Source: an uncultured Eubacteriales bacterium (GTDB taxonomy: Bacteria > Bacillota_A > Clostridia > Christensenellales > Aristaeellaceae). From it: a stretch of DNA of 18,761 bases. The position numbers and the translations under genes are program-made. The notes under the pieces are model-generated. The model was not told where the DNA came from. It was given only the letters and a program-made list of their open reading frames with translations, and made no database searches. The DNA is taken from the NCBI GenBank assembly GCA_902803675.1, contig CADCQZ010000376.1, positions 1 through 18,761 of the forward strand, given 5' to 3'. Position 1 is the first letter of the stretch. Each line of letters begins with the position of its first letter. Below are positions 6,790 to 13,806 of the stretch, piece by piece.

Positions 6790-8403
6790 ATGAGAATCAA
6801 AGTTGTACAGCCACCTTACCCCTGGAAAACGGAAGATACCGGAAAAAGTATTTCTTTTATTTGCCAGGAACTGCAGAAATGCGATGACTCGTTAGACCTG
6901 ATCTTAATGCCGGAATGCTGCAATGCGCCTTCGGGATGCGGCAGCAGCAGCGCGCTGCGGGAATTAAGTGAGACCTGGACAGAGCCGCTGCTGTCTAACG
7001 TGCGTGAAGCGGCTAAACGATGCAGGGCCCATGTGTGCATCAATGTCTATTGCCAAACGCCGGATGGATTGTTCCGAAACACGACTCTGCTGTTCGACAG
7101 AAACGGTCAGGAAGCCTATCGGTACGAAAAGATCCATCTGCCGGCCAGTGAGTACCAGAATGCCCTGATCGATCACTCATACCTGGCGACCGCAGCCCCG
7201 CCGAGATGTTTTGAGCTTGATGGCATCCGGTACGCGTTCCTGACCTGTTACGATATTTACTATGTGGAGTATATCGCGCGTTTGGCAATGGAACAGCCGG
7301 ACATCGTTCTGCTTTGTTCGCTCCAGCGGGAGGAGAGGGCGGATATCCTCGAAATGCAGGTCAAGAACTGCGCGTTCATGTGCAACGCCTACGTGCTGAG
7401 ATCTTCTTTCTCCATGGGCGCGGAAAAAGAAGGCGGGGCATGCTCGATGGCAGCTTCGCCGGCCGGCAAGATCCTGCGGAATATCGGCCAGGCTGTCGGC
7501 AGCTTTGAACTCTCGATCGACGATGTTCACGCTAAATACATGCGGACGAACGGTTTTGGCCAGCCTGAAGTATCCAATGAGTACTACCAGACCCATTACC
7601 GGACGCCATGGACTTACCGTCCTGCCGGGGCTGGGATAAAACCGACGTCATGGGAGACCGGATGGCCGCGTCTGTGCGCGCACCGCGGGATGGTACATAT
7701 GGCACCGGAGAACACGATCCCTTCCATGGCTCTGGCGGTATCTTTGGGATGCTGTGAGTTGGAGATCGATGTGCGCCCAACGAAAGACGGAGTGCTGGTC
7801 ATCAGTCATGATCCGCATGTGCATCGTTTGACAGATTCAGACGGTATCATCCGGGAAATGGCCTATGATGAATTGATGCGCTTGGATCCGGGAGCGAAAT
7901 TCGGGCATGGGTATGAGGGCGTTCGGTATGCGACACTGGAAGAAGTCTTCAGTATTTTCGCGCGGCGTACGATCATCAATCTGCATGTAAAGCCTTTGCC
8001 CGGCGTGACGGATTACTCAGATGAGATCCGTGAAATCATGCGTATCGCGCGGAAGTATGACTGTGTGGAACATTTCTTCTTCGCGAGTGAGGAGCCCCTG
8101 GTCCTGGATGCGGCAATGAAGATCGCTCCGGAGGTCGAGCGCTGCGTGCTCGCTTCCGAAACGGACATAGTGACGACAGATATGATGATGGCTAATGCCG
8201 CGGCATACAAATGCACAAGGCTTCAGGCTCTGCGCGTGTATATGACGGATGAACTGATATCACGTGCTCACGCGGCCGGCATCAAATGTAATCTGTTCTA
8301 TTCCGACGAACCTGAGGATGCCAGGCAGTGGCTCGATAAAGGTGTGGACTGCATCCTGACAGACAATTATCTTGCGGTCCGCCAGGGACTCGGGATCAGC
8401 TAA
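6790..8403 (+). CDS. Two-domain enzyme: nitrilase-superfamily C-N hydrolase fused to glycerophosphodiester phosphodiesterase
   Basis: A 537-residue cytosolic protein with no signal peptide or membrane segment. Residues 1 to about 265 form a C-N hydrolase domain with the full catalytic triad: Glu42 (LMPEC), Lys114 (YEKIHLP) and Cys153 (FLTCYD). Residues about 293-537 form a GDPD TIM-barrel: catalytic His298 (AHRG), APENT, metal ligands Glu325 and Asp327 (ELEIDV), and second catalytic His340 (SHDP), ending CILTDNY. The third metal-ligand position, usually Glu in an N-I-E-I-K motif, is His399 (NLHVK). The first domain should cleave an amide or nitrile C-N bond. The second should cleave glycerophosphodiesters to glycerol-3-phosphate and an alcohol. 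It is 46 bases after the ATPase gene with no terminator between, so it belongs to the importer operon and probably processes the imported substrate. The substrate is unknown. Confidence 0.88.
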   Translation: MRIKVVQPPYPWKTEDTGKSISFICQELQKCDDSLDLILMPECCNAPSGCGSSSALRELSETWTEPLLSNVREAAKRCRAHVCINVYCQTPDGLFRNTTLLFDRNGQEAYRYEKIHLPASEYQNALIDHSYLATAAPPRCFELDGIRYAFLTCYDIYYVEYIARLAMEQPDIVLLCSLQREERADILEMQVKNCAFMCNAYVLRSSFSMGAEKEGGACSMAASPAGKILRNIGQAVGSFELSIDDVHAKYMRTNGFGQPEVSNEYYQTHYRTPWTYRPAGAGIKPTSWETGWPRLCAHRGMVHMAPENTIPSMALAVSLGCCELEIDVRPTKDGVLVISHDPHVHRLTDSDGIIREMAYDELMRLDPGAKFGHGYEGVRYATLEEVFSIFARRTIINLHVKPLPGVTDYSDEIREIMRIARKYDCVEHFFFASEEPLVLDAAMKIAPEVERCVLASETDIVTTDMMMANAAAYKCTRLQALRVYMTDELISRAHAAGIKCNLFYSDEPEDARQWLDKGVDCILTDNYLAVRQGLGIS

Positions 8404-8470
8404 GTCATACTCTTGGTAAAACATATAAAAGTTCTCCGATCGATACGGCCAAAGGTAACAGACACCGAGC

Positions 8471-8510
8471 AAAAAGACAGTGGGACCTATGATGATCCGA
8501 CTGTCTTTTT
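8471..8510. terminator. Strong bidirectional rho-independent terminator
   Basis: AAAAAGACAGT (8471-8481) is a perfect 11-base complement of ACTGTCTTTTT (8500-8510). The T-run terminates the plus-strand nitrilase-GDPD operon, and the opposite A-run gives a U-tract for the minus-strand gene that ends at 8551. It lies between convergent genes, as expected. No gene is seen between 8404 and 8550. Confidence 0.9.
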
Positions 8511-8550
8511 GATCTGCTGTTATCGATGTTTTATGACGGTTTAGATCAGT

Positions 8551-9150
8551 TCAAACTTTCCTGTACAGGCAGTCCTTCTTCGGGCAGCGGGAGCAGTTAT
8601 GCAGGGCGACATGGCATTCTTCCCGGGACAGGTCCACCCCGTACATCATGGACTTGGCGGGGAAGAGAGCACCGTGCTCCGTCAGGTGCGCCTCAGGGAT
8701 CGTGCTCCCGATACGTTCGAAGAAATGCTCCTGTTCCGCTGCGTCCAGGCCGTGGCCAGGCTCGGCGCGCCGCGCCATGCTCAGGCCCTCCCGGGCGAGG
8801 AGTTCCCGGAGCACACTTTCGGCCCGGTCATCCATCTGGAAGAGCATCTCGTCGCAGAGCACGTTCAGCAGCTCTCCGGCCACATACCGCCCCTCCCTGA
8901 ACAGGGCCGACACGCGCTCCTCGGGCCCGCGCCCCAGGGTGATGAGCAGCGTGAGCCGGTCCGGTCGGCCGCGCAGGATCACGGCCCGGGGGTCCGCCTC
9001 CCGGCGGAGCATTTCGGCCGCTTCCTCCCAGGCGTCTTCATAGGCTTTCCGGCAGGGCAGGTCCTCCCCGCAGCGCAGCCAGGAGAACACTTCCTCCCGG
9101 TCGGGCCGGGGGACGAACACTTTATTGTCCAGTACGGTGATCATTTCCAT
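8551..9150 (-). CDS. Protein like the activation domain of B12-dependent methionine synthase
   Basis: About 199 residues. From about residue 65 it follows the stand-alone MetH-activation-like family of anaerobes: LTLLITLGRG, a helical core with LLNVLCDEMLFQMDD, EPGHGLDAAEQEHFFERIG (family S/E-PGY...Q...LF), LTEHGALFPAKSMMYG (family P-x-KS), and a Cys-rich tail CSRCPKKDC followed by LYR. In methionine synthase this domain binds SAM and re-methylates inactive cob(II)alamin; the role of the free-standing form is unsettled. ATG at 9150 follows GGGTGG by seven bases. ATG at 9144 (overlapping the upstream stop as ATGA) and 9165 are alternatives. It is translationally coupled to the corrinoid-like gene upstream, which suggests the two products work together near a B12-dependent pathway. 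Confidence 0.75.
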   Translation of the reverse strand: MEMITVLDNKVFVPRPDREEVFSWLRCGEDLPCRKAYEDAWEEAAEMLRREADPRAVILRGRPDRLTLLITLGRGPEERVSALFREGRYVAGELLNVLCDEMLFQMDDRAESVLRELLAREGLSMARRAEPGHGLDAAEQEHFFERIGSTIPEAHLTEHGALFPAKSMMYGVDLSREECHVALHNCSRCPKKDCLYRKV

Positions 9151-9755
9151 CGGCGCGCCACCCATTCAGCCACGGCGGCTGCCCGGTGCTCCGGGCAGTC
9201 GAGCCTGAAGTCCTCCGCTCTGTATGCTCCGTGCTCCGCTCCGCAGACCGCCAGGAGGAAACTGTCCCGCAGCCCCTCGCTCTCCGCCCTCCGGTGCAGC
9301 TCCCTGACGCTTTCAAGGTCCCTGTCGGAGAATATCGCGCATACCGCGGCCTTCAGACCGCGCTCCCGGACCGCTTCAAGGAACTTTCCGGGCCCGGCAT
9401 CGAGCCCCAGGTCCATGGCCGGCACGCCCCAGGCTGTCAGGAGCATCATCATATAGTCCCTGCCCGTGCCGCTCTCGTTCCCTTCGACCGCTCCGACGCA
9501 CACTTTGGGAGGAAGGGAGGGGTCATACAGGACGCGTGATGCCTGGGCGGCGGCGGTGATCTCACAGAAGGCCGCTTCGCCTGCCAGATAACGGCGGGTC
9601 AGCCCGGAAAGGAGATCATCTTTCAAACGGATCAGATCCTGAAGGGGATAAGCGCTTCTCAGACTGTTCGCCGCGTCCGCGTCGCCTTTTTTGAGGGCGG
9701 CAGTCAATGTATCCCGCGCGGACGGCGGGATCTGTCTCGGCTCCGGACCGCACAT
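9141..9755 (-). CDS. Corrinoid-protein-like protein with degenerate B12-binding motif
   Basis: A 204-residue protein laid out like methyltransferase corrinoid proteins. A helical cap (about residues 10-80) contains LTRRYLAGEAAFCEITAAAQ, then a Rossmann-like domain starts at VCVGAVEGNESGTGRD, with LLTAWGVPAMDLGLD after it. In true corrinoid proteins this position reads G-D-x-H-x-x-G, the His replacing the dimethylbenzimidazole ligand. Here it is G-N-E-S-G-T-G, so both Asp and His are gone while the second Gly and fold-defining spacing remain. It may bind cobalamin base-on, bind another ligand, or act only as a partner or sensor (inference). The start ATG at 9755 has AAGGAGGA nine bases upstream. 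It is first in a two-gene operon, divergent from the eut operon. Confidence 0.7.
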   Translation of the reverse strand: MCGPEPRQIPPSARDTLTAALKKGDADAANSLRSAYPLQDLIRLKDDLLSGLTRRYLAGEAAFCEITAAAQASRVLYDPSLPPKVCVGAVEGNESGTGRDYMMMLLTAWGVPAMDLGLDAGPGKFLEAVRERGLKAAVCAIFSDRDLESVRELHRRAESEGLRDSFLLAVCGAEHGAYRAEDFRLDCPEHRAAAVAEWVARRWK

Positions 9756-9795
9756 GAACAGGATCCTCCTTCATACGAACGATACTCGATCTCTT

Positions 9796-9824
9796 ATTAT
9801 ATTGTCGGCCCGATCCGATGTCAA
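9796..9824 (-). promoter_or_regulatory. Perfect-consensus promoter for the corrinoid-like / activation-like operon
   Basis: On the minus strand TTGACA (9824-9819) and TATAAT (9801-9796) are separated by exactly 17 bases, a full sigma-70/sigma-A consensus. Transcription would start near 9789, leaving a leader of roughly 35 bases before the ATG at 9755. Such a strong core promoter implies either constitutive expression or repression. Confidence 0.88.
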
Positions 9825-9827
9825 ACG

Positions 9828-9844
9828 GATATGATACAGATATG
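9828..9844. repeat. Short direct repeat upstream of the minus-strand promoter
   Basis: GATATG occurs at 9828-9833 and 9839-9844, a spacing of 11 bases or about one helical turn, directly behind the -35 box of the minus-strand promoter. It may be a protein-binding site, or chance. The rest of the 9756-10047 gap holds the two divergent promoters; no gene, riboswitch or antiterminator hairpin pair was recognised there. Confidence 0.3.
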
Positions 9845-9953
9845 TCGGCGGGCAGATCGATCCGCGCGGGAGCGGTCGGAGCACAGCAGTGAAGCCGTCG
9901 GCCGGATCGGCATGGTCCGCGGTCCTGCGGGCCCTGCCGGTTTTGGGTTTTCA

Positions 9954-9982
9954 TTGACACGGAGCACCGATTATGATATAAA
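9954..9982 (+). promoter_or_regulatory. Promoter for the eut operon
   Basis: TTGACA (9954-9959, perfect), a 17-base spacer, and TATAAA (9977-9982, one mismatch) with TG at 9974-9975 forming an extended -10. The start would be near 9989, giving a leader of about 60 bases before eutA. It is divergent from the equally strong minus-strand promoter 130 bases away. The leader is too short for a cobalamin riboswitch or an ANTAR two-hairpin antiterminator. Confidence 0.82.
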
Positions 9983-10047
9983 TTGTCTTAAGTGAAATCC
10001 TCTGCGGGACCGGGCGTTCGATGACTCGTCAGGGGTGGGAGTACAAC

Positions 10048-11454
10048 ATGCGGGACGAGCAGCTGATCAGCGTCGGGATCGATATCGGCACATCCACCAC
10101 CCAGTGCGTGTTCAGCCGGCTCACACTGAGCAATACCGCCTCGTCCTTTTCCGTGCCCCGTATCACCATCACCGAAAAAACGGTGCTCTACCGTGCTCCG
10201 GTGCGGATCACGCCGCTCACGTCTCCCGACACCATCGACAGCGCCGCCCTGGAGGCCATGATCCGGGAGGACTACCGGGATGCCGGCATCTCCCCGAAGG
10301 ATATCCGCCTGGGCGCGGTGATCATCACCGGCGAGACCGCCCGCAAATCCAACGCCCGGGCCGTGACCGAGGCCCTTTCCGAACTGGCGGGGGATTTCGT
10401 GGTGGCCACCGCGGGGCCGGCCCTGGAGGGGATCCTGGCGGGCCGGGGCTCCGGCGCGGCGGCGCTCTCCGAATCCCGCGGCCGCTCCGTGCTCAATCTG
10501 GATATCGGCGGCGGTACCACCAACATGGCCCTTTTTTCCGGAGGCGTCCCCGTCTGCGAGGGCTGCCTGGATATCGGCGGGCGGCTCCTGAGGTTCCGCC
10601 CTGGCACCGATGAGGTGCTCTCATTCAGCCGCGCGATGGATCTTATCGGCCGGGACTGCGGCATCTCCCTGCGCGAGGGCATGGCCTTGCCGGAGGACAT
10701 ACAGTCCCGTCTGGCTCAGCGCATGGCCGCGGTGCTCGAAGAGGCCGCCGGCCTCAGGGAACGCACAGCGCTCCATGAGAAGCTCACGGTGGAGCACAGT
10801 CTTCCCGTGGGCATCGAGCCGGATCTGTTCACCTTCTCGGGCGGCGTGGCGGACTGCGTCTACGGTACCGCGGCGGACTCCGTGCTCTTCTCGGATCTGG
10901 GCGAGGCGCTGGGCCGGGCGGTGGCCCGTTCCCGCTTCTTTGAGGAGCACCGTGTGCTCCGCCCCGCGGAGACCAGTCACGCCACCGTCATCGGCGCCGG
11001 CGCGTACAGTGTCGCCGTGTCCGGGAGCACCATCCAGTACACGGGCATGAAGCTCCCGATGAGATCTTTGCCCGTGGCGGCGGTGCCTTTCGCCGCACCG
11101 TCGGACATCCCCGGCCTGAGACAGGCCATTTCGGATCAGTACGGTGTTTACGACGGGGAATGCGCGGTGTACATGGAAGGCATCCGTTCCCCGGATTTTG
11201 AGACCATCCGTTCCGCCGCCGCGCAGATCGCGGCCGCCATGGCGCCCCATGAGCCGAAGGTGCTGATCCTCCGGGAGGACATGGCGAAGGCTCTGGGCCA
11301 GGCCCTGGCCCGGGAGTGGCCCGCGGGCACGGCCTTTCTGTGCCTGGACGGGATCACCCTTTCCTACGGGGATACCGTGGATATCGGCGCGCCTCTGGGG
11401 GATGGGCGGGTGGTGCCCGTCATCGTCAAGACATTCGCTTTTTCACAGGGTTGA
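10048..11454 (+). CDS. eutA: Ethanolamine ammonia-lyase reactivating factor EutA
   Basis: A 468-residue actin-fold (ASKHA) ATPase that exchanges damaged cobalamin from ethanolamine ammonia-lyase for intact cofactor. The phosphate-1 motif is VGIDIGTSTTQCVFS at the N-terminus, and the second nucleotide motif is LNLDIGGGTTNMALF near residues 155-169. The central FSGGVADCVYG and HATVIGAGAYSVAVSGSTIQ blocks are typical of EutA. ATG at 10048 is chosen because GGTGGGAG lies seven bases before it; an in-frame ATG at 10021 has no Shine-Dalgarno site. It is the first gene of the eut operon, 12 bases before eutB, a standard order in Firmicutes. Confidence 0.95.
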   Translation: MRDEQLISVGIDIGTSTTQCVFSRLTLSNTASSFSVPRITITEKTVLYRAPVRITPLTSPDTIDSAALEAMIREDYRDAGISPKDIRLGAVIITGETARKSNARAVTEALSELAGDFVVATAGPALEGILAGRGSGAAALSESRGRSVLNLDIGGGTTNMALFSGGVPVCEGCLDIGGRLLRFRPGTDEVLSFSRAMDLIGRDCGISLREGMALPEDIQSRLAQRMAAVLEEAAGLRERTALHEKLTVEHSLPVGIEPDLFTFSGGVADCVYGTAADSVLFSDLGEALGRAVARSRFFEEHRVLRPAETSHATVIGAGAYSVAVSGSTIQYTGMKLPMRSLPVAAVPFAAPSDIPGLRQAISDQYGVYDGECAVYMEGIRSPDFETIRSAAAQIAAAMAPHEPKVLILREDMAKALGQALAREWPAGTAFLCLDGITLSYGDTVDIGAPLGDGRVVPVIVKTFAFSQG

Positions 11455-11466
11455 GGAGGTTGACCT

Positions 11467-12822
11467 ATGCGGCTCAGCGTCACATTGGGCGGCCACAACT
11501 ATTCCTTCCGTGATGTCCGTGAAGTGATGGGGAAGGCCAACGACGAAAAATCCGGCGACCGCCTGGCGGGCGTCGCGGCGGGGACGCCCCAGGAAAGGGT
11601 GGCGGCCCGGGTGGTGCTGAGCCATCTCACGGTAAAGGACATTTGTGAGCATCCCGCCGTGCCCTACGAACAGGACGAGGTCACCCGGCTCATCCTGGAC
11701 GACCTGAACATGAACGTGTACCGCCGGTATCAGGATATGACCATCGGTGCTCTGAGGGAGCACATCCTCTCCTGCGCGCCCGAGGAGATCGCCGTGATGC
11801 GCAAGGGCCTGTCCAGCGAGGTCATCGCGGCGGTGTGCAAGCTGATGAGCAACCTGGACCTGGTCTACGCGGCCAAAAAGATGCGGGTGACGGCCACCTG
11901 CGTCACCACTATCGGGGAGGCGGGCACTCTGTCCGCCCGGCTGCAGCCCAACCATCCCACCGATGACGTGGAGGGCATCACCGCCTCCACCCTTGAGGGG
12001 CTCACCTACGGCGTGGGAGACGCGGTGATCGGTCTCTTTAATGTTACGGCGACCACCGAGAGCGTGAAGGCCATCCTTTTCAGGTTCGCGGAGCTGAAGG
12101 CCAAATACGATATCCCGACCCAGAACTGCGTGCTGGCCCACGTGACCACCGCCATGGAGGCGGTGCGTCAGGGCGCGCCCTGCGACCTGATCTTCCAGTC
12201 CATCGCCGGGTCGGAAAAGGGAAATGCCGCCTTCGGCATTTCCAACGCCATGATCGCCGAGGCGAAGGATCTGATGGCCCGGGAGGGCACTTCCGCCGGC
12301 CCCAACCAGCTGTATTTCGAGACCGGCCAGGGCAGCGAATTATCCTCCGACGCCCATAACGGATGGGACCAGCTCACCATGGAAGCCCGCTGCTACGGTT
12401 TCGCCCGGCATTTCAAGCCCTTCCTGGTCAACACGGTGGTGGGCTTCATCGGGCCGGAATACCTGTATGACAACCGGCAGTTCATCCGGGCGGGCCTGGA
12501 GGATCATTTCATGGGCAAGCTGCACGGCCTGCCCATGGGCTGTGACTGCTGCTATACCAACCACATGCGGGCGGACCAGTACGACAACGAGAACCTGGCC
12601 CTGCTCCTGTCCGCGGCGGGCTGCAACTACTTCATGGGGGTCCCTCACGGGGACGACGTGATGCTCAACTACCAGTCCACGGGCTATCACGACATCGCCG
12701 CCATCCGGGAGGCCATGGGCCTCAGGCCCATCCGGGCGTTCGAGAAATGGATGGAAAAATGGGGCTTCTGGCAGGACGGGCATCTGGGCCCCAATGCCGG
12801 GGACGCGTCCGTATTCCTTTAG
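11467..12822 (+). CDS. eutB: Ethanolamine ammonia-lyase large subunit EutB
   Basis: A 451-residue TIM-barrel subunit, full family length, that holds the ethanolamine site and, with EutC, adenosylcobalamin. It converts ethanolamine to acetaldehyde and ammonia. Recognisable family segments include the N-terminal LGGHNYSFRDVREVMGKAN, YETGQGSELSS-type FETGQGSELSSDAHNG, LHGLPMGCDCCYTNH, and the C-terminal SAAGCNYFMGVPHGDDVML. GAGGAGG precedes the ATG closely. It lies directly between eutA and eutC, so both subunits are made from one transcript. No missing segment is seen. Confidence 0.97.
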   Translation: MRLSVTLGGHNYSFRDVREVMGKANDEKSGDRLAGVAAGTPQERVAARVVLSHLTVKDICEHPAVPYEQDEVTRLILDDLNMNVYRRYQDMTIGALREHILSCAPEEIAVMRKGLSSEVIAAVCKLMSNLDLVYAAKKMRVTATCVTTIGEAGTLSARLQPNHPTDDVEGITASTLEGLTYGVGDAVIGLFNVTATTESVKAILFRFAELKAKYDIPTQNCVLAHVTTAMEAVRQGAPCDLIFQSIAGSEKGNAAFGISNAMIAEAKDLMAREGTSAGPNQLYFETGQGSELSSDAHNGWDQLTMEARCYGFARHFKPFLVNTVVGFIGPEYLYDNRQFIRAGLEDHFMGKLHGLPMGCDCCYTNHMRADQYDNENLALLLSAAGCNYFMGVPHGDDVMLNYQSTGYHDIAAIREAMGLRPIRAFEKWMEKWGFWQDGHLGPNAGDASVFL

Positions 12823-12840
12823 GACCGGCGGGAGGCAGAC

Positions 12841-13701
12841 ATGACCGAACTTGAGATCCGCGCGGTGGTGGAGGAAGTGCTCCGCCGGCTGCGTACGGAG
12901 AGCCCGAAAGCGGGGGATGACGTGCCCGCAGCGAGCGGGGACGCGCTCCCGGATATCGCCGCGGTGGACATCCGCACCCAGTACCTGGTGGAGCATCCCC
13001 ACGACCAGGCGGCGTTCATGGCGATGAAGGAACGCACTCCCGCCCGCATCGGCGTGGGACACGCCGGAGCACGCTACCGCACCGAGACCATGCTCCGCTT
13101 CCAGGCGGACCACGCCGCGGCGCAGGACGCGGTGTTCTCCGATGTGCCGGAGGAATACTTAAAGGCCGAGGGCTGGCCCGTTTTTCAGACCACATGCACC
13201 GGCCGGGAGGAATTCCTCACCCGTCCGGACAAGGGCCGTGTTTTCGACGCCGATACTCTGGACAGGATCAGGCAGCTGATCCCCCGGGACACCCGGGTGG
13301 TGCTCTATGTCGCGGACGGGCTGTCCTCCAGCGCCGTCCAGGCCAACGCGAAGGACATCCTGCCGGTGATCCGGGAAGGCCTCAAAAGCGCCGGGCTGAA
13401 GGTGAACGATCCTTTCTTCGTGCGCTTCGGCCGCGTGGCCACGGAGGACCAGATCGGCGAGGCCACCGGGGCGGACGTGGTATGCGTCCTGCTGGGAGAG
13501 AGGCCGGGCCTGGTGACCGCAGAGAGCATGAGCGCCTACATCGCCTACAAGCCCACCGTGGGCATGAGCGAGGCGCGGCGCACGGTGCTGGCCAATATCC
13601 ACCGGGGCGGCACCCCCGCGGTGGAGGCCGGCGCGCACATCGTGGACCTGATCCGGCTGATGCTGGAAAAGAAGGCCAGCGGTACGGACCTGCCGATCTG
13701 A
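12841..13701 (+). CDS. eutC: Ethanolamine ammonia-lyase small subunit EutC
   Basis: A 286-residue subunit that completes the cobalamin site. Residues 2-17 (TELEIRAVVEEVLRRL) form an amphipathic helix followed by a Pro/Ala/Asp-rich linker to about residue 42, the layout of a microcompartment encapsulation peptide. The catalytic domain follows, with ARIGVGHAGARYRTETMLRF and QADHAAAQDAVF (the family usually has GRAG here), YVADGLSSSAVQAN, and the C-terminal KPTVGMSEARRTVLANIH. It begins 18 bases after eutB with GGGAGG upstream. Confidence 0.96.
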   Translation: MTELEIRAVVEEVLRRLRTESPKAGDDVPAASGDALPDIAAVDIRTQYLVEHPHDQAAFMAMKERTPARIGVGHAGARYRTETMLRFQADHAAAQDAVFSDVPEEYLKAEGWPVFQTTCTGREEFLTRPDKGRVFDADTLDRIRQLIPRDTRVVLYVADGLSSSAVQANAKDILPVIREGLKSAGLKVNDPFFVRFGRVATEDQIGEATGADVVCVLLGERPGLVTAESMSAYIAYKPTVGMSEARRTVLANIHRGGTPAVEAGAHIVDLIRLMLEKKASGTDLPI

Positions 13702-13707
13702 CCGCGG

Positions 13708-13728
13708 GCCGCCGGGGCCTCCGGCGGC
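13708..13728 (+). other. Intercistronic hairpin between eutC and eutL
   Basis: GCCGCCGG (13708-13715) pairs perfectly with CCGGCGGC (13721-13728) across a five-base loop. No T-run follows, so termination is unlikely. It may stabilise the 3' end of the eutABC message or set the ratio of enzyme to shell protein. It lies in the largest gap within the eut operon (about 105 bases). Confidence 0.5.
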
Positions 13729-13806
13729 ATCGCCGGGCGGATCGATCGAATGACGGAACGGACCCGGCTCGGCCGGCGGACGAACGGGGAAAGGAGGGAG
13801 CGGAGC

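Noticed and set aside
9983..10047. Cobalamin riboswitch or EutV-type antiterminator in the eutA leader
   Set aside because: The leader is only about 60 bases. I found no B12-box-like sequence and no paired hairpins; only a short TGAC-TC-GTCA palindrome at 10022-10031, judged chance.
10035..10613. 192-codon plus-strand frame overlapping eutA
   Set aside because: It is an out-of-frame shadow, Arg/Gly/Pro/His rich, within eutA.
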